A DNA stretch of 64,000 nt from Lysobacteraceae bacterium (GCA_021604725.1 BQJN01000004.1:1-64000); one strand, 5' to 3'. Positions 27,467 to 38,316 are shown, counted from the stretch's first letter. Notes: generated from the letters alone by a model not told the origin. A program made the numbers and translations.

Positions 27467-29662
27467 ATGAACATGCGTAGGCACATTGCACAAGTCGGCT
27501 ATGCCGCTATTGGCCTGGTAGCCAACGGTCAAATTCTTGCTTTGGACAAACCAGATTCGTTGCAACCGATGGGTAGCTGTAACGACCCCAGCGCCGAAAT
27601 CCACGCCAGCAAGAACCCGGCAATGGTAGATGAAGCGGTGACCTTTACAGCGACCATCACTGATGGCACACCTCCCTACACGATCGAGTGGGACTTTGAG
27701 TCTGACCTGAGCACCAGTCAGTTCAGCTATCTGGATGCCCCACAAGCGGCTTACCCTGAAGCGGGCACCTACTACATCGGCCTGGCCGTACGAGACAGTC
27801 TGAATTGCTTTACCTACGTTCAACACCAACAATTTGTTGATGGCGCGGAGTTCGAAATTACTAACGTGGGCGATCTTGTCGAAAGCAATGGCAACGGCGA
27901 CATGAGCATTGATCCAGGCGAGACTTGGGCCACTCAGGTCACGATCAAAAATGTTGGCAATGCCACCGCGCGCGACGTACACCCGCTGTTTGTTCCATCC
28001 GCCGGCACCGGTTCGGTCAGAGCAAAACGGCGCGGCGGGCCGGATGGCTTCGGCTATGTTTTCTCTGATTCCAATGACGCCGAATGCAGTTACGATTTTA
28101 TTGATATCGCTGCCACAGGTAGCGCGCTGACTTTCTCTACCACCGGTGGTGCTCCGGCGCTGGACGACGGCACCAGTGGCGCAGTGCAGTTGGGCCATGA
28201 CTTTCCCTTCTATGGCCAAACACACAGCACCCTGACCATGTCAGCCAATGGCTACCTTTCAACCGATCCGAACGACGTCGGCTTTGATCATGACAATGAC
28301 TGCGGCATTGTCAGCCCTTCTGCCGGCGCACCCGCCCGGCTTAACGCCATGCATGACGACCTGGTCATTAGCCATGGCTACTATCAGTATTTTGCCAGCT
28401 GCCCCAGGCCGCTGGACGGCGCAGACAACACGGGTTGCAGCATTTTCCAATGGGACGATGTGGCCTACTTTGCGGCACCTGGACCGCCGTTCTTCGACCT
28501 TCAAGCGGTTTTGTACGATAGCGGCCAAATCATCTATCAAAAAACCAGTGGCGATATCTTTCTCGGCTCCAACGCCACCATCGGACTGCTCAACCACGCG
28601 GCTGATGATGGCCTGATCTACGCCTGCGACATGCCCGATTCGATGCCGGACAATCACGCCGTCTGCATCATGACCGCCGAGCCTCTCAACGAAGCGATTC
28701 AAATTGTCAATCCTGTCCCAGCAATGGGCCGGTTCAATCCAAACCAGAGCAAATCAGTCGCAATCGAGATATACATTCCAGCCGACTTTCCATGTGGCGA
28801 CGGCTTTGGGCTTGATATGGCTGGCGTTGTCGCCGAGCAAGGCCTGGATTATGGCTACAACCACAGAATCTCCATGGGTGAAGTCGGTATCGATGGTCAA
28901 TGCACTAGCGCGGCATCAACACAACTTAAGGGCAATGTCATGGTCAACCCGATGCCGGGCTTGTATACCGACCCGCTGCGCAGCGGCAATGCCACCGATA
29001 TGCACTTCTATCCTGACGCCGACATCCTCGCCTTCGGCATGTATACCGGGCGCGAGAACCGTGATATCGGTTGGTATCAATCCGCAGGTCAGCGCAGCCC
29101 ATTTGGGCAAATGTGCACGGACCTTATCGAGTACCACTGGAATGGGACTTGGGTACCGGGAATCGACCCCACAACCGAGGTGGCTGGGCGCGTGTGCATC
29201 ACGCAAATTGATGCTGGCAATGCCATCGACCATATTCGATTCAACAATGGCCGCTCAATGGTCGGACGGATGCAGTTTCTGTCTCTAAGCGACGCGCCAA
29301 CGACCACCGACTACACCGGTGGCTGGGCCACACCTGGGCAAAACTGGGGGGACGCGGTAGTCACCCAGGGCGATATCGAATCGCATGTATTGTTTTTCTA
29401 CGACAACAATGGTGATCCAACTGTCGCTCAAGGCGTTGTCGACAATGCAACTGGCACCGCGCAGATGTTTTCTTTCAAGGCGCACCCACCTGGACGAGTA
29501 TGGATCACTCCCGAGACCTTTCCGGTAGGGACATTGACACGAACGTACAGCGACGCCAACACCGGTACGGTTTCCACAACCATCGATTACCCAGCTCCAG
29601 ACAGCGCAACCTGGAATGTCAGCGATGTGCCAATGAACCGCATTACCGTGGATGTTCCGTAG
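27467..29662 (+). CDS. Large secreted protein with PKD-like domain
   Basis: Signal-like N-terminus; MVDEAVTFTATITDGTPPYTIEWDFESD...YPEAGTYYIGLAVRDS. Confidence 0.7.
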   Translation: MNMRRHIAQVGYAAIGLVANGQILALDKPDSLQPMGSCNDPSAEIHASKNPAMVDEAVTFTATITDGTPPYTIEWDFESDLSTSQFSYLDAPQAAYPEAGTYYIGLAVRDSLNCFTYVQHQQFVDGAEFEITNVGDLVESNGNGDMSIDPGETWATQVTIKNVGNATARDVHPLFVPSAGTGSVRAKRRGGPDGFGYVFSDSNDAECSYDFIDIAATGSALTFSTTGGAPALDDGTSGAVQLGHDFPFYGQTHSTLTMSANGYLSTDPNDVGFDHDNDCGIVSPSAGAPARLNAMHDDLVISHGYYQYFASCPRPLDGADNTGCSIFQWDDVAYFAAPGPPFFDLQAVLYDSGQIIYQKTSGDIFLGSNATIGLLNHAADDGLIYACDMPDSMPDNHAVCIMTAEPLNEAIQIVNPVPAMGRFNPNQSKSVAIEIYIPADFPCGDGFGLDMAGVVAEQGLDYGYNHRISMGEVGIDGQCTSAASTQLKGNVMVNPMPGLYTDPLRSGNATDMHFYPDADILAFGMYTGRENRDIGWYQSAGQRSPFGQMCTDLIEYHWNGTWVPGIDPTTEVAGRVCITQIDAGNAIDHIRFNNGRSMVGRMQFLSLSDAPTTTDYTGGWATPGQNWGDAVVTQGDIESHVLFFYDNNGDPTVAQGVVDNATGTAQMFSFKAHPPGRVWITPETFPVGTLTRTYSDANTGTVSTTIDYPAPDSATWNVSDVPMNRITVDVP

Positions 29663-29743
29663 TCGAGTAAACAAAAGGTAAATTTGACCGGCAAGACTTG
29701 GTCGTCGCCGCAAATGTGCGTAGGATCATAGCGACGCAGCGCT

Positions 29744-31432
29744 TTGGATTCGAGCATCAAACCTTTACTCATTACTATCCTGTTTACGGTGTCGCTATTG
29801 GCCAAAGCGACACCGCTTCAAACGCTGTACGACTTGGCCCAAACCGATCCCGCCTCTGCCCTCTCCGAGTTGCAGCAATCGGAAGCGGGCAGTGGCGAAC
29901 AACTGTGGCGACAACTGATCACAGCCAAGGCGCTTCACTACCAGGACAATTTCCAGGACTCTTTGACGATATTACAGACCTTGGAAAACCAGCTCAGCGC
30001 CACTCACGATCCCTGGCTTTTTGTCGCCACCCATCGGTTCATCGGACAAAACCATTACCGGCTGGGCGCGATGGATCTGGCGTTGCGTGCCGGACTGACC
30101 GCCGATTCGAGTGCCACAGAACACGGCGTGGATGCCGAACTGGGCCACGTAAAGAACATGTTGGCTGCGGTGCACCTGCAAACAGGAAAGATCGAGCAAG
30201 CACTGGCTCTGTTTGAGGCCGCACTAGCCCTGTTTCGCGCCCAACAGTCCATAGGCAATGTTGCAAAACTGGAAAACAACCTTGCCGTTCTTTACATTGA
30301 GGTAGGTGATCTCAAGTCGGCTGAGCCACATCTAAACGCATCCCTTGAACTGGCGAGAAAACTCAATAGAACCAGTACCTTGATCAGCAATCTGGTGAAT
30401 CTGGTTGAACTAAGAGCACAACAAGGACGGTATGAGGAAGCCGCTTTGGCACTGGAAGAATGTTTTGCGGTGACCAGTGCCGCGTCTGTTGGTGCCCGCG
30501 TTTACTGCCACGAGGCGGCAACCGAGCTTTACGGTCGCAACGGCGCGGTGACTTCAGCCATCGACAATACTCGAAATGCCCTGGCACTGGCTCAGCGACT
30601 TGGCTTGCGGCAGGTCACGCTGGACAACACTGCAGCACTGGCTGAGCTGCTGGCCGAAAACGGCGATTATTCACAAGCCTATGAATACGCCAACGAGGCC
30701 CGAAAGCTAAGCCTTGACCTGAAAGACGAGACCTTGCAGTTGCGTATGGAAGAGCTCACCGCGCTACACGCAATTGAACAAGAAAGACTGGCGATGGCCA
30801 ACCTGCAACAACGCTCGAAGCTCCAGGCACGGACCCAAATGGTGTTGCTGATCGCAATGGCCATCCTGATTCCCCTGCTGTTGATTTCATTTTGGTTGGT
30901 GCGAGTGCGTGGGCGCCTGTTATTTGACCTGCAACGCGAGCGTGACCGAGCAGATCACCTGGCACGCACCGACCCATTGACCGGCATCGCCAATCGGCGT
31001 GAGTTTCATAGTCAACTGTCCAAACTAGGCAATGATGCAAAGTATTCGCTGATCATGATGGATATTGATCACTTCAAGAAGCTGAACGACTCAAAGGGCC
31101 ACGAAGCCGGAGACAACGCGCTGATCAGGGTGGCCAATGCGATTGAACAAGCGGTGCCATCAGATGCTGCAGTTGGCCGATGGGGCGGTGAGGAATTCGT
31201 CGCACTGGTTTGCGGGCCGCTAGATATGGCCAGACAAACCGCATCAAAAATTCAACATGCGCTGGCCACTTCCCTGCCCTCCCTTACGCTGAGCTTTGGC
31301 ATTGCCGAGAGACAATATGGCGAAGCCACCGAAGCGGTCCTGCGCCATGCAGATCAGGCCATGTATGCCAGCAAACAAGCAGGCCGTGACCGCGTTACTC
31401 TATGGACCGAACAAGACAAATCGGGGCACTAA
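29744..31432 (+). CDS. TPR repeat-GGDEF diguanylate cyclase
   Basis: Tetratricopeptide-like N-terminus, TM segment, RTDPLTGIANRREFHSQL...RWGGEEFVALV. Confidence 0.87.
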   Translation: MDSSIKPLLITILFTVSLLAKATPLQTLYDLAQTDPASALSELQQSEAGSGEQLWRQLITAKALHYQDNFQDSLTILQTLENQLSATHDPWLFVATHRFIGQNHYRLGAMDLALRAGLTADSSATEHGVDAELGHVKNMLAAVHLQTGKIEQALALFEAALALFRAQQSIGNVAKLENNLAVLYIEVGDLKSAEPHLNASLELARKLNRTSTLISNLVNLVELRAQQGRYEEAALALEECFAVTSAASVGARVYCHEAATELYGRNGAVTSAIDNTRNALALAQRLGLRQVTLDNTAALAELLAENGDYSQAYEYANEARKLSLDLKDETLQLRMEELTALHAIEQERLAMANLQQRSKLQARTQMVLLIAMAILIPLLLISFWLVRVRGRLLFDLQRERDRADHLARTDPLTGIANRREFHSQLSKLGNDAKYSLIMMDIDHFKKLNDSKGHEAGDNALIRVANAIEQAVPSDAAVGRWGGEEFVALVCGPLDMARQTASKIQHALATSLPSLTLSFGIAERQYGEATEAVLRHADQAMYASKQAGRDRVTLWTEQDKSGH

Positions 31433-31440
31433 CGCTGCTT

Positions 31441-31881
31441 CTACCGGAGACTGGAATCCTGCTCGTACACTGCCCGCGAAGCAGCAATTGTCGCCAGGGC
31501 CACCGCGACCAGGGTCCGCTTTTCGCCCTCAATTGAATGAACCTCTGCCTGGCAGTGTTTGACACGATAGCCACTGCGCAACACCCTACCACAGGCCTCG
31601 AGATACTCGCCTGCAGCCGGTGCCAATAGGTTGATTTTGAACTCTACGGAGAGCGGTTGCTGCTCAGCTGTCATTGTTGTCAATGCCGCAAACCCGGCCG
31701 CATTGTCAGCCAGAGTAGCCGTGACGCCGCCGTGAAAAAAGCCATGTTGTTGCGACAGCCCCGGTGAGAACGGCGCTCTAATAACGACGCTGCTTTCACT
31801 GACCTCAGTCAGCTCGGCGCCCAGCGTATGCATGAACCCCTGACGATCAAAACTGGCCCTGACGCGGGCTTCAAGGTCCAT
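31441..31881 (-). CDS. PaaI-like hotdog thioesterase
   Basis: GFFHGGVTATLADNAAGFAALT...VEFKINLLAPA; start at ATG 31881 overlaps upstream gene. Confidence 0.78.
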   Translation of the reverse strand: MDLEARVRASFDRQGFMHTLGAELTEVSESSVVIRAPFSPGLSQQHGFFHGGVTATLADNAAGFAALTTMTAEQQPLSVEFKINLLAPAAGEYLEACGRVLRSGYRVKHCQAEVHSIEGEKRTLVAVALATIAASRAVYEQDSSLR

Positions 31882-32671
31882 CGATTCGGTCCAGAAAGTC
31901 TCGCACAATCTTGTTGACGGCCGCAGGCTTCTCAAGCGTAGGCACATGACCAGAATTTTCGATCATTTCAAATTGGCTGCCATTGATTGCAGCGGCAATT
32001 GCGCGCGACCGATCCGGTGGCAATGCCTTGTCTTCGGCCCCCACGACCACCAGTGCCGGCAGTTGCAGAGACTTCAACTTTGAAGTCAGATCCTGGCGGG
32101 TGTTCAGCGCACCTAACATGCGCATGGCCGATGCTACCCGTACGGCCAGGAATTCGGCTCGCCACTGCTCAAGCAACTCTGGCTGGCTTCGGCGCGTAGT
32201 GCTACCAAACATCAATTGTTCAACTTTGGGCAGTACCGGTCGAATACCAAACATTCGGGTCACCAGCCCCAAGGCTCGATTGCGCCATCGAACCCAACGA
32301 TCTTCCTCGCCAGCGTCCGTATCAAACAATACCAAAGCCTTAACTCGCGCCGGATGGTTGATCGCAGCGCGCATGGCAACCATGCCCCCAATCGACAAAC
32401 CGAACCAGATGGCCTTATCGATCTGTAAATGATCGAGAATGGCAACGACATCGTCGACCAGGTCATTCAGAGTACAGGGCACATCCGCAGGTCCGGACTG
32501 GCCGTGACCACGAAAGTCCACATTGATGACCGTGTGACGTTCCGACAACATCTGAAGTTGTGGCTGCCAGATTTTTCCTGAACACAAAAAACTGTGACAC
32601 AAGACGATGGCTGGGCCATCGCCCTGGGTATCGAAGTGCAACTTAAGACCGTTTCGTGTAATCGCGGGCAT
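31871..32671 (-). CDS. Alpha/beta hydrolase
   Basis: IVLCHSFLCSGKIWQPQL, FRGHGQS, GLSIGGMVAMRAAINHP, SGHVPTLEKP. Confidence 0.9.
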   Translation of the reverse strand: MPAITRNGLKLHFDTQGDGPAIVLCHSFLCSGKIWQPQLQMLSERHTVINVDFRGHGQSGPADVPCTLNDLVDDVVAILDHLQIDKAIWFGLSIGGMVAMRAAINHPARVKALVLFDTDAGEEDRWVRWRNRALGLVTRMFGIRPVLPKVEQLMFGSTTRRSQPELLEQWRAEFLAVRVASAMRMLGALNTRQDLTSKLKSLQLPALVVVGAEDKALPPDRSRAIAAAINGSQFEMIENSGHVPTLEKPAAVNKIVRDFLDRIDGP

Positions 32672-32694
32672 GGACTGGTTCTCAACAAGGCTGG

Positions 32695-32726
32695 AAATAG
32701 AAAGGCCGCGAAAACGCGGCCTTCTA
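32695..32726 (-). terminator. Rho-independent terminator between penicillin acylase and hydrolase genes
   Basis: Minus strand AAGGCCGCG-TTTT-CGCGGCCTTTCTATTTCC. Confidence 0.7.
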
Positions 32727-32750
32727 TCGGTTGGTTTGCCTTAAAGCACC

Positions 32751-35639
32751 TTAGGGTACCGGCTCGAACTCTACGATTTCAGCGATCGTCGCGTCGTTCA
32801 GATGCACCGGGCGCAAGTAGGCCAGCAACTTGTAGTTGTTGGTCAACCAAAACGGTAACTGTGATGCATAGGCCGGTGAGCCCAACACGCCGCTCTGACC
32901 GCCAGCGATCGCCTGTCCAAGCCCCAACACCGTATTGGGGTTCATGTCGCCAACGAACCGTCGCGACGGACCGGCGCCGAACATGAAATCATTCAAGCCA
33001 TCTGCTCGGGCACTGTGGCTGGAAGCATCAACCGCCTCAAAGCCTCCGGAACGCGCAATGCCATCCAAGCCTGGTCCCGCCGGCACCAGACCATACAAGC
33101 CGTTTGGCAGATTGAACGGCCCACCAAGCGGGTGCTCAAACACGATTCGGTGCAATTTGCCCCAACGATAGTCATCCTGGTTGGTGGAATTGGCAAAAGC
33201 AGGCGCGAACTCGTCGCTGGCCAGCAACTCAAGTGCCTGTTGCAAGCTCGCTAACAGAATGAAGTCACGCGCCGACGCCGCATCGGGTGCGTCCGGAATA
33301 TTGAAGAAGGAAATGCCCGATGCACCTACACCATTGGCCTGATCAAAGGTCTCCAGATGATGAATCATGGCTCGATAGCCAATTCGGCTTGACGGCAGCA
33401 CATTCCCCAGTCCGATCGCCGATAGTGTTGCGTCCATGGTATTGGCCATAAACTGACCACGCCATGTCGAGAAAATCGTCGCCGCTACGCTATTGTCGAT
33501 CTGAGATTGGGTCGGCGGTGCGGGCAGGAACGGATCACCCGGGTCATAACCTGTGTCCAGGCCTGTTGGCGTTGAGAAGTCCCACGCAGCCAGTCGGTCG
33601 ATCGCTTCGGTCACGCCAGGGTCGAGCAAAAACTGGGCCACACCTGGCCATGCGTCGGCCCCTGTAGCGTTCAAGTAAGCCCCAAGAATATGTGGCACGA
33701 CCATCTGCGCATCGAAAAGCTCGTTGTTGGCTTGCAAGTCGCGCATGTCCTGCCGGCTCACTTTCTCACCGGCAGCGAATGCGTCTGATAGCTCCTGGTC
33801 AACTCTGGCCATTCGGAAACTGGCGAAACCATTGTTTTGATAGTAAATACCGCCGCCGGGGCGCAATTGGTTCAACGGGTTGTTATCCAGAGTGGTGCCA
33901 ATCGGGTCGTTGTTGGCGTTGGCAATGTAGCCACTGTCCGGGTTAACCACATGCGGCAGCTCATTGGCCGGAAGAATCTCGTATGGAACGATCTGGTTAG
34001 GCTGCGGGTTCTGCACCGGCATCCACTCATGCATCAATGCGCCACTGCCGTCGCGGATCAGGAACGGTGGAACACCACCATCCGGAGCCATCAATGTTTG
34101 CAGGTCTTCTCGAACAGGAACTTCAGAGGCTGCGAAGTAGGCGATATTCCCATCGCTGTCTGCGTAGCCGAAATTTTGGGTTCCCACATCAAATTTGGTC
34201 AGAGCCTGCTCGAAGTCGGCCAACGACTCACCCTGGTTAATTTCGTGAAATGCCTCTATTTCCAGGGTCGGGCCCCAGCCGGTGTACTGGACCGTAATAG
34301 CGGTACGATTAGCCACATCAAGATCGAGTATTGGACCATTATTGCGTCGCGGCACAATGTAAGTTAGACCACCGTTTGTGTAGCCGATATTGGCTCGCGA
34401 AATATTGTCCAGCTCATTATCGCCAATCGAGTTCACATAATAGCTTTGGAAGATCCAGACGATCGCTTCCTGCTGGCCGTTATGTACGGTGTGCGTTGGT
34501 ACGCCGTAACTATTGAGCACTACGGGATCAACGAAGGTATCCGATACATCGGTTGGGTTGACCGTTGCACCCCAGCAGTAACCATCAAGGTACGGAGCCG
34601 ATTCTGCGGCCCCACCACTCTTGTCGTTGCAACCGAGCACGATCCCGGGAATGCCAGCGAGCTGAACACCGATATTGCTCATCGGCGTGCCGTCATCAAC
34701 AACAACATGGCCTTCATACCAAATGGCCGGCAAATCCAGAGCCAAATGCGGATCATTGGCGAATATCGGGTACCCGTCGGTGGTGTTGTCGCCACTAATG
34801 GCCCACCAGTTGCTGCCGACGTTGGAGTCAATGCGATTTAGGGGCTTCTGTAACAACGCCACATCTGCTACACGATCGCGGTAACTTTGAAGCTGCGCGA
34901 CTACATCGGGCGATACCTTGGCGATGCCCTCATGCATCTTCGCCGACTTCACCGAACTCTCTTGCCCAATCCCACCAATGGAGTCAAGAAAGCCGGGGAC
35001 GGTAACGCTGTCATCCGGCGGCTGTGAGCGATGAGTGTCTTCGAAGAACAGCGCCGTTCCATCAAATCCGACGATATCGCCAACGGCCTGATAGGTTCCC
35101 AACGAAATCGTCAGGTTGATGTCCAGGTCGAACGACAACTGCAGTGCCAGAATCTTGCCGACAACGACACTGTCAACTGGCGTCCAGGCAGCGGCACCAG
35201 ATAACTCCAGCGCACCATATTCTGGCGGCAAATCATTGTTTTGTAGCCAAAAGTTCACACCGTTCGAATAAGCCTGCAACAGCGACCGTGTTTCAGAACT
35301 CAGCGCCGTGTAGGACTCCCATGCAGCGCGTCTCAAACCCAGTGTTCTTAGCTCGATATCACTCGCCAAGCCGGCTTCACCAACCAGTTCTGATACCGTA
35401 CCACTGGCTGCGCGACGCGTGTAATCCATCTGGAAGAAGCGATCTCTGGCATGCACATAGCCCTGTACAAAAGCCGCATCCATTTCGTTGTTGGCGTAGA
35501 TATGCGGAACGCCCGCAATGTCGTAAACCAACTCAACTCGGTCGCCGATACCGGGCACCGTAATTGGCTGGGCATTGCCCAACGGACTGAGTACCGCGGC
35601 GCTCAACCCAAGCACTGTTAAAAACCCGAACTTCCTCAT
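32751..35639 (-). CDS. Penicillin acylase family protein (Ntn hydrolase)
   Basis: DIAGVPHIYANNEMDAAFVQGYVHARDRFFQMDYTRR...VGSNWWAISGDNTTDGYPIFANDPHLAL; likely start ATG 35639. Confidence 0.9.
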   Translation of the reverse strand: MRKFGFLTVLGLSAAVLSPLGNAQPITVPGIGDRVELVYDIAGVPHIYANNEMDAAFVQGYVHARDRFFQMDYTRRAASGTVSELVGEAGLASDIELRTLGLRRAAWESYTALSSETRSLLQAYSNGVNFWLQNNDLPPEYGALELSGAAAWTPVDSVVVGKILALQLSFDLDINLTISLGTYQAVGDIVGFDGTALFFEDTHRSQPPDDSVTVPGFLDSIGGIGQESSVKSAKMHEGIAKVSPDVVAQLQSYRDRVADVALLQKPLNRIDSNVGSNWWAISGDNTTDGYPIFANDPHLALDLPAIWYEGHVVVDDGTPMSNIGVQLAGIPGIVLGCNDKSGGAAESAPYLDGYCWGATVNPTDVSDTFVDPVVLNSYGVPTHTVHNGQQEAIVWIFQSYYVNSIGDNELDNISRANIGYTNGGLTYIVPRRNNGPILDLDVANRTAITVQYTGWGPTLEIEAFHEINQGESLADFEQALTKFDVGTQNFGYADSDGNIAYFAASEVPVREDLQTLMAPDGGVPPFLIRDGSGALMHEWMPVQNPQPNQIVPYEILPANELPHVVNPDSGYIANANNDPIGTTLDNNPLNQLRPGGGIYYQNNGFASFRMARVDQELSDAFAAGEKVSRQDMRDLQANNELFDAQMVVPHILGAYLNATGADAWPGVAQFLLDPGVTEAIDRLAAWDFSTPTGLDTGYDPGDPFLPAPPTQSQIDNSVAATIFSTWRGQFMANTMDATLSAIGLGNVLPSSRIGYRAMIHHLETFDQANGVGASGISFFNIPDAPDAASARDFILLASLQQALELLASDEFAPAFANSTNQDDYRWGKLHRIVFEHPLGGPFNLPNGLYGLVPAGPGLDGIARSGGFEAVDASSHSARADGLNDFMFGAGPSRRFVGDMNPNTVLGLGQAIAGGQSGVLGSPAYASQLPFWLTNNYKLLAYLRPVHLNDATIAEIVEFEPVP

Positions 35640-35797
35640 ACTGATCGCTCCCACTCGTGCGTTTTTAAAATTTCCCTCCCAATCATGCACCCAAACATTG
35701 CCCTGCGCAAATCGAGACATTGCACATTTGAGTTGTATCAAATTGCCTCTTGTTCAGTGCTATGATCGCGGCCAATTGACCGACAAAAGCAGTTTGC

Positions 35798-38056
35798 ATG
35801 ATCTACCGCTTTTCTGACTTTGAACTCGATACGGAACGAAGAACCCTGACCGCATCGAGCGGCCAAGTTTCGCTGACCCGACAAGCATACGACCTGCTGT
35901 TGTACTTCGTGGGCAACCCCAATGCGGTGATTTCCAAGGACGCCTTGATTGAGCATGTGTGGAGCGGCCGTATCGTCGCTGACAACACAGTCGATCAGAG
36001 TGTGTCGAAACTCCGTCGCATATTGAATCAGGCCAGTAAGTCCGAATACATCGAGTCAGTGTATGGACAAGGGTTCAAGTTCTTGCCCCGGGTTGAGACC
36101 GGTCCGAAAAAGGGCAAGGCAAGCAGCTGGCGCTGGTCTATTGCATTCGCCCTTCTGCTAGGCATCAGCGCGATTTGGGTCGCCTATCGAGACAATAGCG
36201 GCGAAGCGCTGGCACACCCACCTGTGGTGATGTTGATACCAGCGAAATCTGACGGTAGCGAAGTCGACTGGGCGGAAACAGGCGGCAACATCTTCTTTCG
36301 ACAGTTGTTGCAGTATTCCAACATCGCCGAATTGCGTGATGCCGAAGACAGCAAACCGGGCCACCTTGCCGACGACGATTTCTTGCAGAGGCAGTGGGCA
36401 TTGACACCCGAAATGCAGGTGATCACCCCTACCATTGAACAGCGCGGTAACGAAACTGTCGTCAACCTCAGCCTTGTCGATGCCGCTCAGAATGTGCACA
36501 AGGAAACCATCACAGCGACCGATCTAGCTACTGCACTGCGACGCGCATCGCTGTGGGTCGAGCAAAGATTCGACACGGCAAATGATGTTGAGCGGTTGAT
36601 ACCAGACGATTCCTATGTTGTTGAACTATACCTGCGAGGGCTATCCAGCCTGGCGCAAGGGCAACTGGACAAGGCGGAGAACTTTTTCGAACTTTGTCTG
36701 GCCGAGAACCCAGGTTTCGTTTGGGCGCGACTGGAATTGGCCAAAGTAAAAGACCGGCAGGGTGCGCCTGACCAGGCACTGGCATTGCTCGACACCCTGG
36801 AGCAGCTCAGCTCCGACCCCGCATTCGCCGTGGCAGTGCACTCTTTACGTGGCTACATCCTCGACACCAAGGGCGAACACCTTGCAGCCAGGGATTTGTA
36901 TCTTAAGGTCCTGGAAACTTACCAGGGTCAGCCGATACCCGCGCTGAACGATGTTCGCTTCAACCTGGCACTGACCTATGCAACCCTGGCTGAAAGTGGA
37001 CAGGCGCTGCAGCAACTGTCACTGATAGAGCGGAGCCTGAAACGGCATTCAGACCCTGAGTTGATGGCTGATGTGCTGCACCTGGCTGGGCGCATCGAGC
37101 AAACCAATGGCAGCAATGAACAAGCACGTATCAAAGCTGAGACGGCACTGAGCCTGTTCGAAGACTTGGGTGACCTGCTGGGTGCCGCCAAAACCCATTC
37201 ACTGCTGGCAAGAATCGCCAACCATGAAGCACGTTATGACGAAGCGATTCACCATTTGGAGACCGGGCTTGCCATCACCAGGAAGCTGAATTTTCCTCTT
37301 GGAATCGGCGCAACGCTAAATGAGTTGATCTACGCATTGATGGCGCAGGGCAAACATGACCGGGCCTGGGAGCTCAATCAGGAGCTTGAGCAGATCGCAC
37401 TGGACATTGATTACACGGCCATGCTGTTGGCTTCCAAACAGTTTTCGGTAGATATGGCTCGTGCCCAACAACGTTGGGAGACCGCCGAGGTCTATCTGCA
37501 ACAACACCTCGAACTGGCACAGGCCAGCAGTAACGGCAGAGCATTGATTGCGAATCGACTTCTCACCCTGGATCTAACCTTGGACCAGGGTAAAGTTGAC
37601 GGTGTCGCTGAGCTCATCACCAGCCTGCAAGCTCACATTGACCAAGAGGCTGAGGTTCGACTTCAGCCTCGAATCGACCAGCATCAGGCGCGACTATACT
37701 TTCTCCAGGGAAACGACGAACAGGCTATCGCCTTGCTGCAATCAGCACGACAACAGGCCAGGGAAACCGGTGATGGCGAATCATTGATCAATATCAACAA
37801 CCTGCTGGCCGAACACTTTCTTGAGCAAGAGCAACCGGACAAGGCCATGGCAGCCCTTACCGAGTCCGCAGCTCATGACCCGGTCGCTCAGCCGTATCTG
37901 ATGCTAAAGGCATGGGCACAGATGCAGATGGGCAAGCCGGTCGAAGCACTTGAGCTGGCTAACCAGTGCAAACAAAAGGTGCCCGATCTGTGGACCCGCG
38001 AGGATGAGGCCCGCTTATCAGAGATGGCCATTGCAGCGCGAGCGCAGAGTCAGTAG
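35798..38056 (+). CDS. CadC-like transcriptional regulator: winged-helix DNA-binding domain, TM, TPR region
   Basis: IYRFSDFELDTERRTLTASSGQVSLTRQAYDLLLYFVGNPNAVISKDALIEHVWSGRIVADNTVDQSVSKLRR; TM FALLLGISAIWVAY; TPR-like repeats. Confidence 0.85.
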   Translation: MIYRFSDFELDTERRTLTASSGQVSLTRQAYDLLLYFVGNPNAVISKDALIEHVWSGRIVADNTVDQSVSKLRRILNQASKSEYIESVYGQGFKFLPRVETGPKKGKASSWRWSIAFALLLGISAIWVAYRDNSGEALAHPPVVMLIPAKSDGSEVDWAETGGNIFFRQLLQYSNIAELRDAEDSKPGHLADDDFLQRQWALTPEMQVITPTIEQRGNETVVNLSLVDAAQNVHKETITATDLATALRRASLWVEQRFDTANDVERLIPDDSYVVELYLRGLSSLAQGQLDKAENFFELCLAENPGFVWARLELAKVKDRQGAPDQALALLDTLEQLSSDPAFAVAVHSLRGYILDTKGEHLAARDLYLKVLETYQGQPIPALNDVRFNLALTYATLAESGQALQQLSLIERSLKRHSDPELMADVLHLAGRIEQTNGSNEQARIKAETALSLFEDLGDLLGAAKTHSLLARIANHEARYDEAIHHLETGLAITRKLNFPLGIGATLNELIYALMAQGKHDRAWELNQELEQIALDIDYTAMLLASKQFSVDMARAQQRWETAEVYLQQHLELAQASSNGRALIANRLLTLDLTLDQGKVDGVAELITSLQAHIDQEAEVRLQPRIDQHQARLYFLQGNDEQAIALLQSARQQARETGDGESLININNLLAEHFLEQEQPDKAMAALTESAAHDPVAQPYLMLKAWAQMQMGKPVEALELANQCKQKVPDLWTREDEARLSEMAIAARAQSQ

Positions 38057-38059
38057 CTA

Positions 38060-38130
38060 GAGGTCGTCCACGTTTAGCCATCCATGGGCCGGTCGAGCTG
38101 GTCCAGAAACGTAAACTGTGGACGCGCTCT
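38060..38130 (+). mobile_element. 71 bp internally deleted copy of the five-hairpin element
   Basis: GAGGTCGTCCACGTTTAGCCATCCATGG joined directly to GCCGGTCGAGCTGGTCCAGAAACGTAAACTGTGGACGCGCTCT; flanks AGCTA/AACTA. Confidence 0.85.
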
Positions 38131-38135
38131 AACTA

Positions 38136-38288
38136 GAGGTCGTCCACGATTAGCCATCCATGGCTAACGCGGACACAAACTTTCAGAAGCGTGGTTATGA
38201 AAGTTCTTCATTTTCAATGGCTTGAAAATGCCGGCCCATCCGTGGGCCGGTCGAGCTGGTCCAGAAACGTAAACTGTGGACGCGCTCT
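38136..38288 (+). mobile_element. Copy 2 of the five-hairpin element (153 bp) with AACTA on both sides
   Basis: AACTA[GAGGTCGTCCACGATTAGCCATCCATGG...GTGGACGCGCTCT]AACTA (38131-38135 and 38289-38293). Confidence 0.9.
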
Positions 38289-38316
38289 AACTAGCGCTGC
38301 CTGCTTCGCCTAGCGC

